The notes beneath the pieces were generated by a model. It did no database searches and was not told where the DNA came from. It saw only the letters and a list, made by a program, of their open reading frames with translations. This document shows positions 63,235-64,000 of a stretch of DNA of 64,000 bases, in pieces; the first letter of the stretch is position 1, and each line of letters opens with the position of its first letter. This DNA is from Endozoicomonas sp. SCSIO W0465 (lineage in GTDB: Bacteria; Pseudomonadota; Gammaproteobacteria; Pseudomonadales; Endozoicomonadaceae), in NCBI RefSeq assembly GCF_023716865.1, contig NZ_CP092417.1:2272001-2336000 (forward strand). The letters run 5' to 3'. The position numbers were made by a program, and so were the translations under genes.

Positions 63235-64000
63235 ATGCACAGAGAAAAAACACCTTCCGGAAACGTGTCAACAACCTATTGGCATGCACTGGGGGATGGG
63301 CGAATCCAATGTGATGTATGCCCGAGGGCCTGTAAACTTCGGGAAGGGCAGCAGGGGCTCTGTTTTGTCCGTGCCTGTGAAAGTCACCAGATTGTGCTCA
63401 CCAGCTATGGTCGCTCCTCCGGTTTTTGTATTGATCCTATTGAAAAAAAACCGCTGAACCACTTTCTTCCGGGAACCCCGGTTCTGTCATTCGGTACCGC
63501 TGGTTGTAATCTGGCCTGCAAATTCTGTCAGAACTGGGATATGAGCAAATCCCGTGAGATGGATACCCTGGCTGACCAGGCATCACCAGAGCAACTGGCC
63601 GATACGGCTGAGCAAATGGGCTGTCGGTCACTGGCATTTACCTATAATGACCCGGTGATTTTCCTGGAATACGCCATTGATGTCGCCCGGGCGGCTCATG
63701 AAAAACAGTTGAAGTCAGTGGCCGTTTCTGCCGGCTATATCTGTGAACAGCCCAGAGAAGCGTTCTTCCGCTATATGGATGCCGCCAATATTGACCTGAA
63801 AGCGTTCAGTGAGAACTTTTATCGAAAGATCTGCGGTGGCGCTCTGCAACCGGTGCTTGAAACACTGGAATACCTCAAGCATGAAACCACTGTCTGGTTT
63901 GAGATAACCACCTTGCTGATTCCCGGTGAAAATGATTCTGAACGGGAATTGAACGACCTGTGTCAATGGGTTGTTGAGCATCTGGGCGTGGACGTTCCGA
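63235..64000 (+). CDS. amrS: AmmeMemoRadiSam system radical SAM enzyme, 3' end outside the window
   Basis: The ATG at 63235 follows GGAGAGG closely. The N-terminal zinc-like part is CDVCPRACKLREGQQGLCFV. The radical-SAM cluster is GTAGCNLACKFCQNWDMSKS (CxxxCxxC). TYNDPVIFLEYAIDVARAA and the NIDLKAFSENFYRKICGGAL strand fit the PflA-like fold. The frame is open to the window end, so about 255 residues are seen of an expected 330-370. It is divergent from amrB with a 165-bp shared promoter region. Confidence 0.93.
   Translation, partial: MHREKTPSGNVSTTYWHALGDGRIQCDVCPRACKLREGQQGLCFVRACESHQIVLTSYGRSSGFCIDPIEKKPLNHFLPGTPVLSFGTAGCNLACKFCQNWDMSKSREMDTLADQASPEQLADTAEQMGCRSLAFTYNDPVIFLEYAIDVARAAHEKQLKSVAVSAGYICEQPREAFFRYMDAANIDLKAFSENFYRKICGGALQPVLETLEYLKHETTVWFEITTLLIPGENDSERELNDLCQWVVEHLGVDVP

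Noticed and set aside
1..64000. tRNA, rRNA, prophage and integron features
   Set aside because: No cloverleaf, rRNA core, phage structural gene or integrase was seen; a covariance-model scan could still find a small RNA.

Overview
The window looks like a chromosome segment of an Endozoicomonas-like marine, host-associated gammaproteobacterium. That assignment is an inference. It rests on core genes in a Pseudomonas/Oceanospirillales-like order (erpA, anmK, an M23 peptidase, tyrS), on long orphan proteins with DUF4116-like, TPR-like or SET-like parts, and on a very high load of insertion sequences. No rRNA or tRNA gene was recognised. The left edge cuts an M20-family amidohydrolase and the right edge cuts a radical-SAM gene. 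|| Layout. 1-4.7 kb: amidohydrolase, an SCP2-like gene broken by an IS66 element, and a glutamine-synthetase-like enzyme. 4.8-12.3 kb: a coiled-coil orphan, a protein with twelve 41-residue TPR-like repeats, a HAD-IIA phosphatase and a DEG-type serine protease resembling plant DEG2/DEG9. 12.5-20.2 kb: one long DUF4116-type gene (1,049 codons when rebuilt) split by an IS4-like element and by an unusual IS66 unit with long inverted ends, then an ISXO2-like IS1595 element. 20.3-26.7 kb: RND efflux pump pair, small CWC protein, an internally deleted phospholipase-D/cardiolipin-synthase-like lipoprotein gene, and an enoyl-CoA hydratase. 26.8-33.9 kb: a 1,108-residue YopJ-like candidate effector split by two identical IS1595 elements in opposite orientation, and a convergent orphan with faint ADP-ribosyltransferase-like features. 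34-41.7 kb: a DUF4212/sodium:solute symporter operon wrecked by an IS21 element (itself with a frameshifted istA) and by an IS66 that carries a nested IS1595. 41.8-45 kb: a 48-residue-repeat protein with a C-terminal SET-like domain. 45.2-64 kb: mostly housekeeping: ylqF, dsbA-dsbB, an IS4-like element, a papain-like orphan, a CDP-alcohol phosphatidyltransferase, a DUF6776-like protein with bactofilin, erpA, L-lactate dehydrogenase, anmK, an M23 peptidase, tyrS and the three AmmeMemoRadiSam genes. || Nine complete insertion sequences of five kinds were delimited by terminal inverted repeats and target duplications: three IS66, two ISXO2-like IS1595, two ISPna2-like IS1595, two IS4-like, with one further IS21 whose duplication is doubtful (ten elements in all). 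Removing each element with one target copy restores an open frame in the DUF4116, YopJ-like and symporter genes, so those disruptions are recent. Disrupted genes are mainly transport and candidate host-interaction genes, while the 45-64 kb core is almost untouched.
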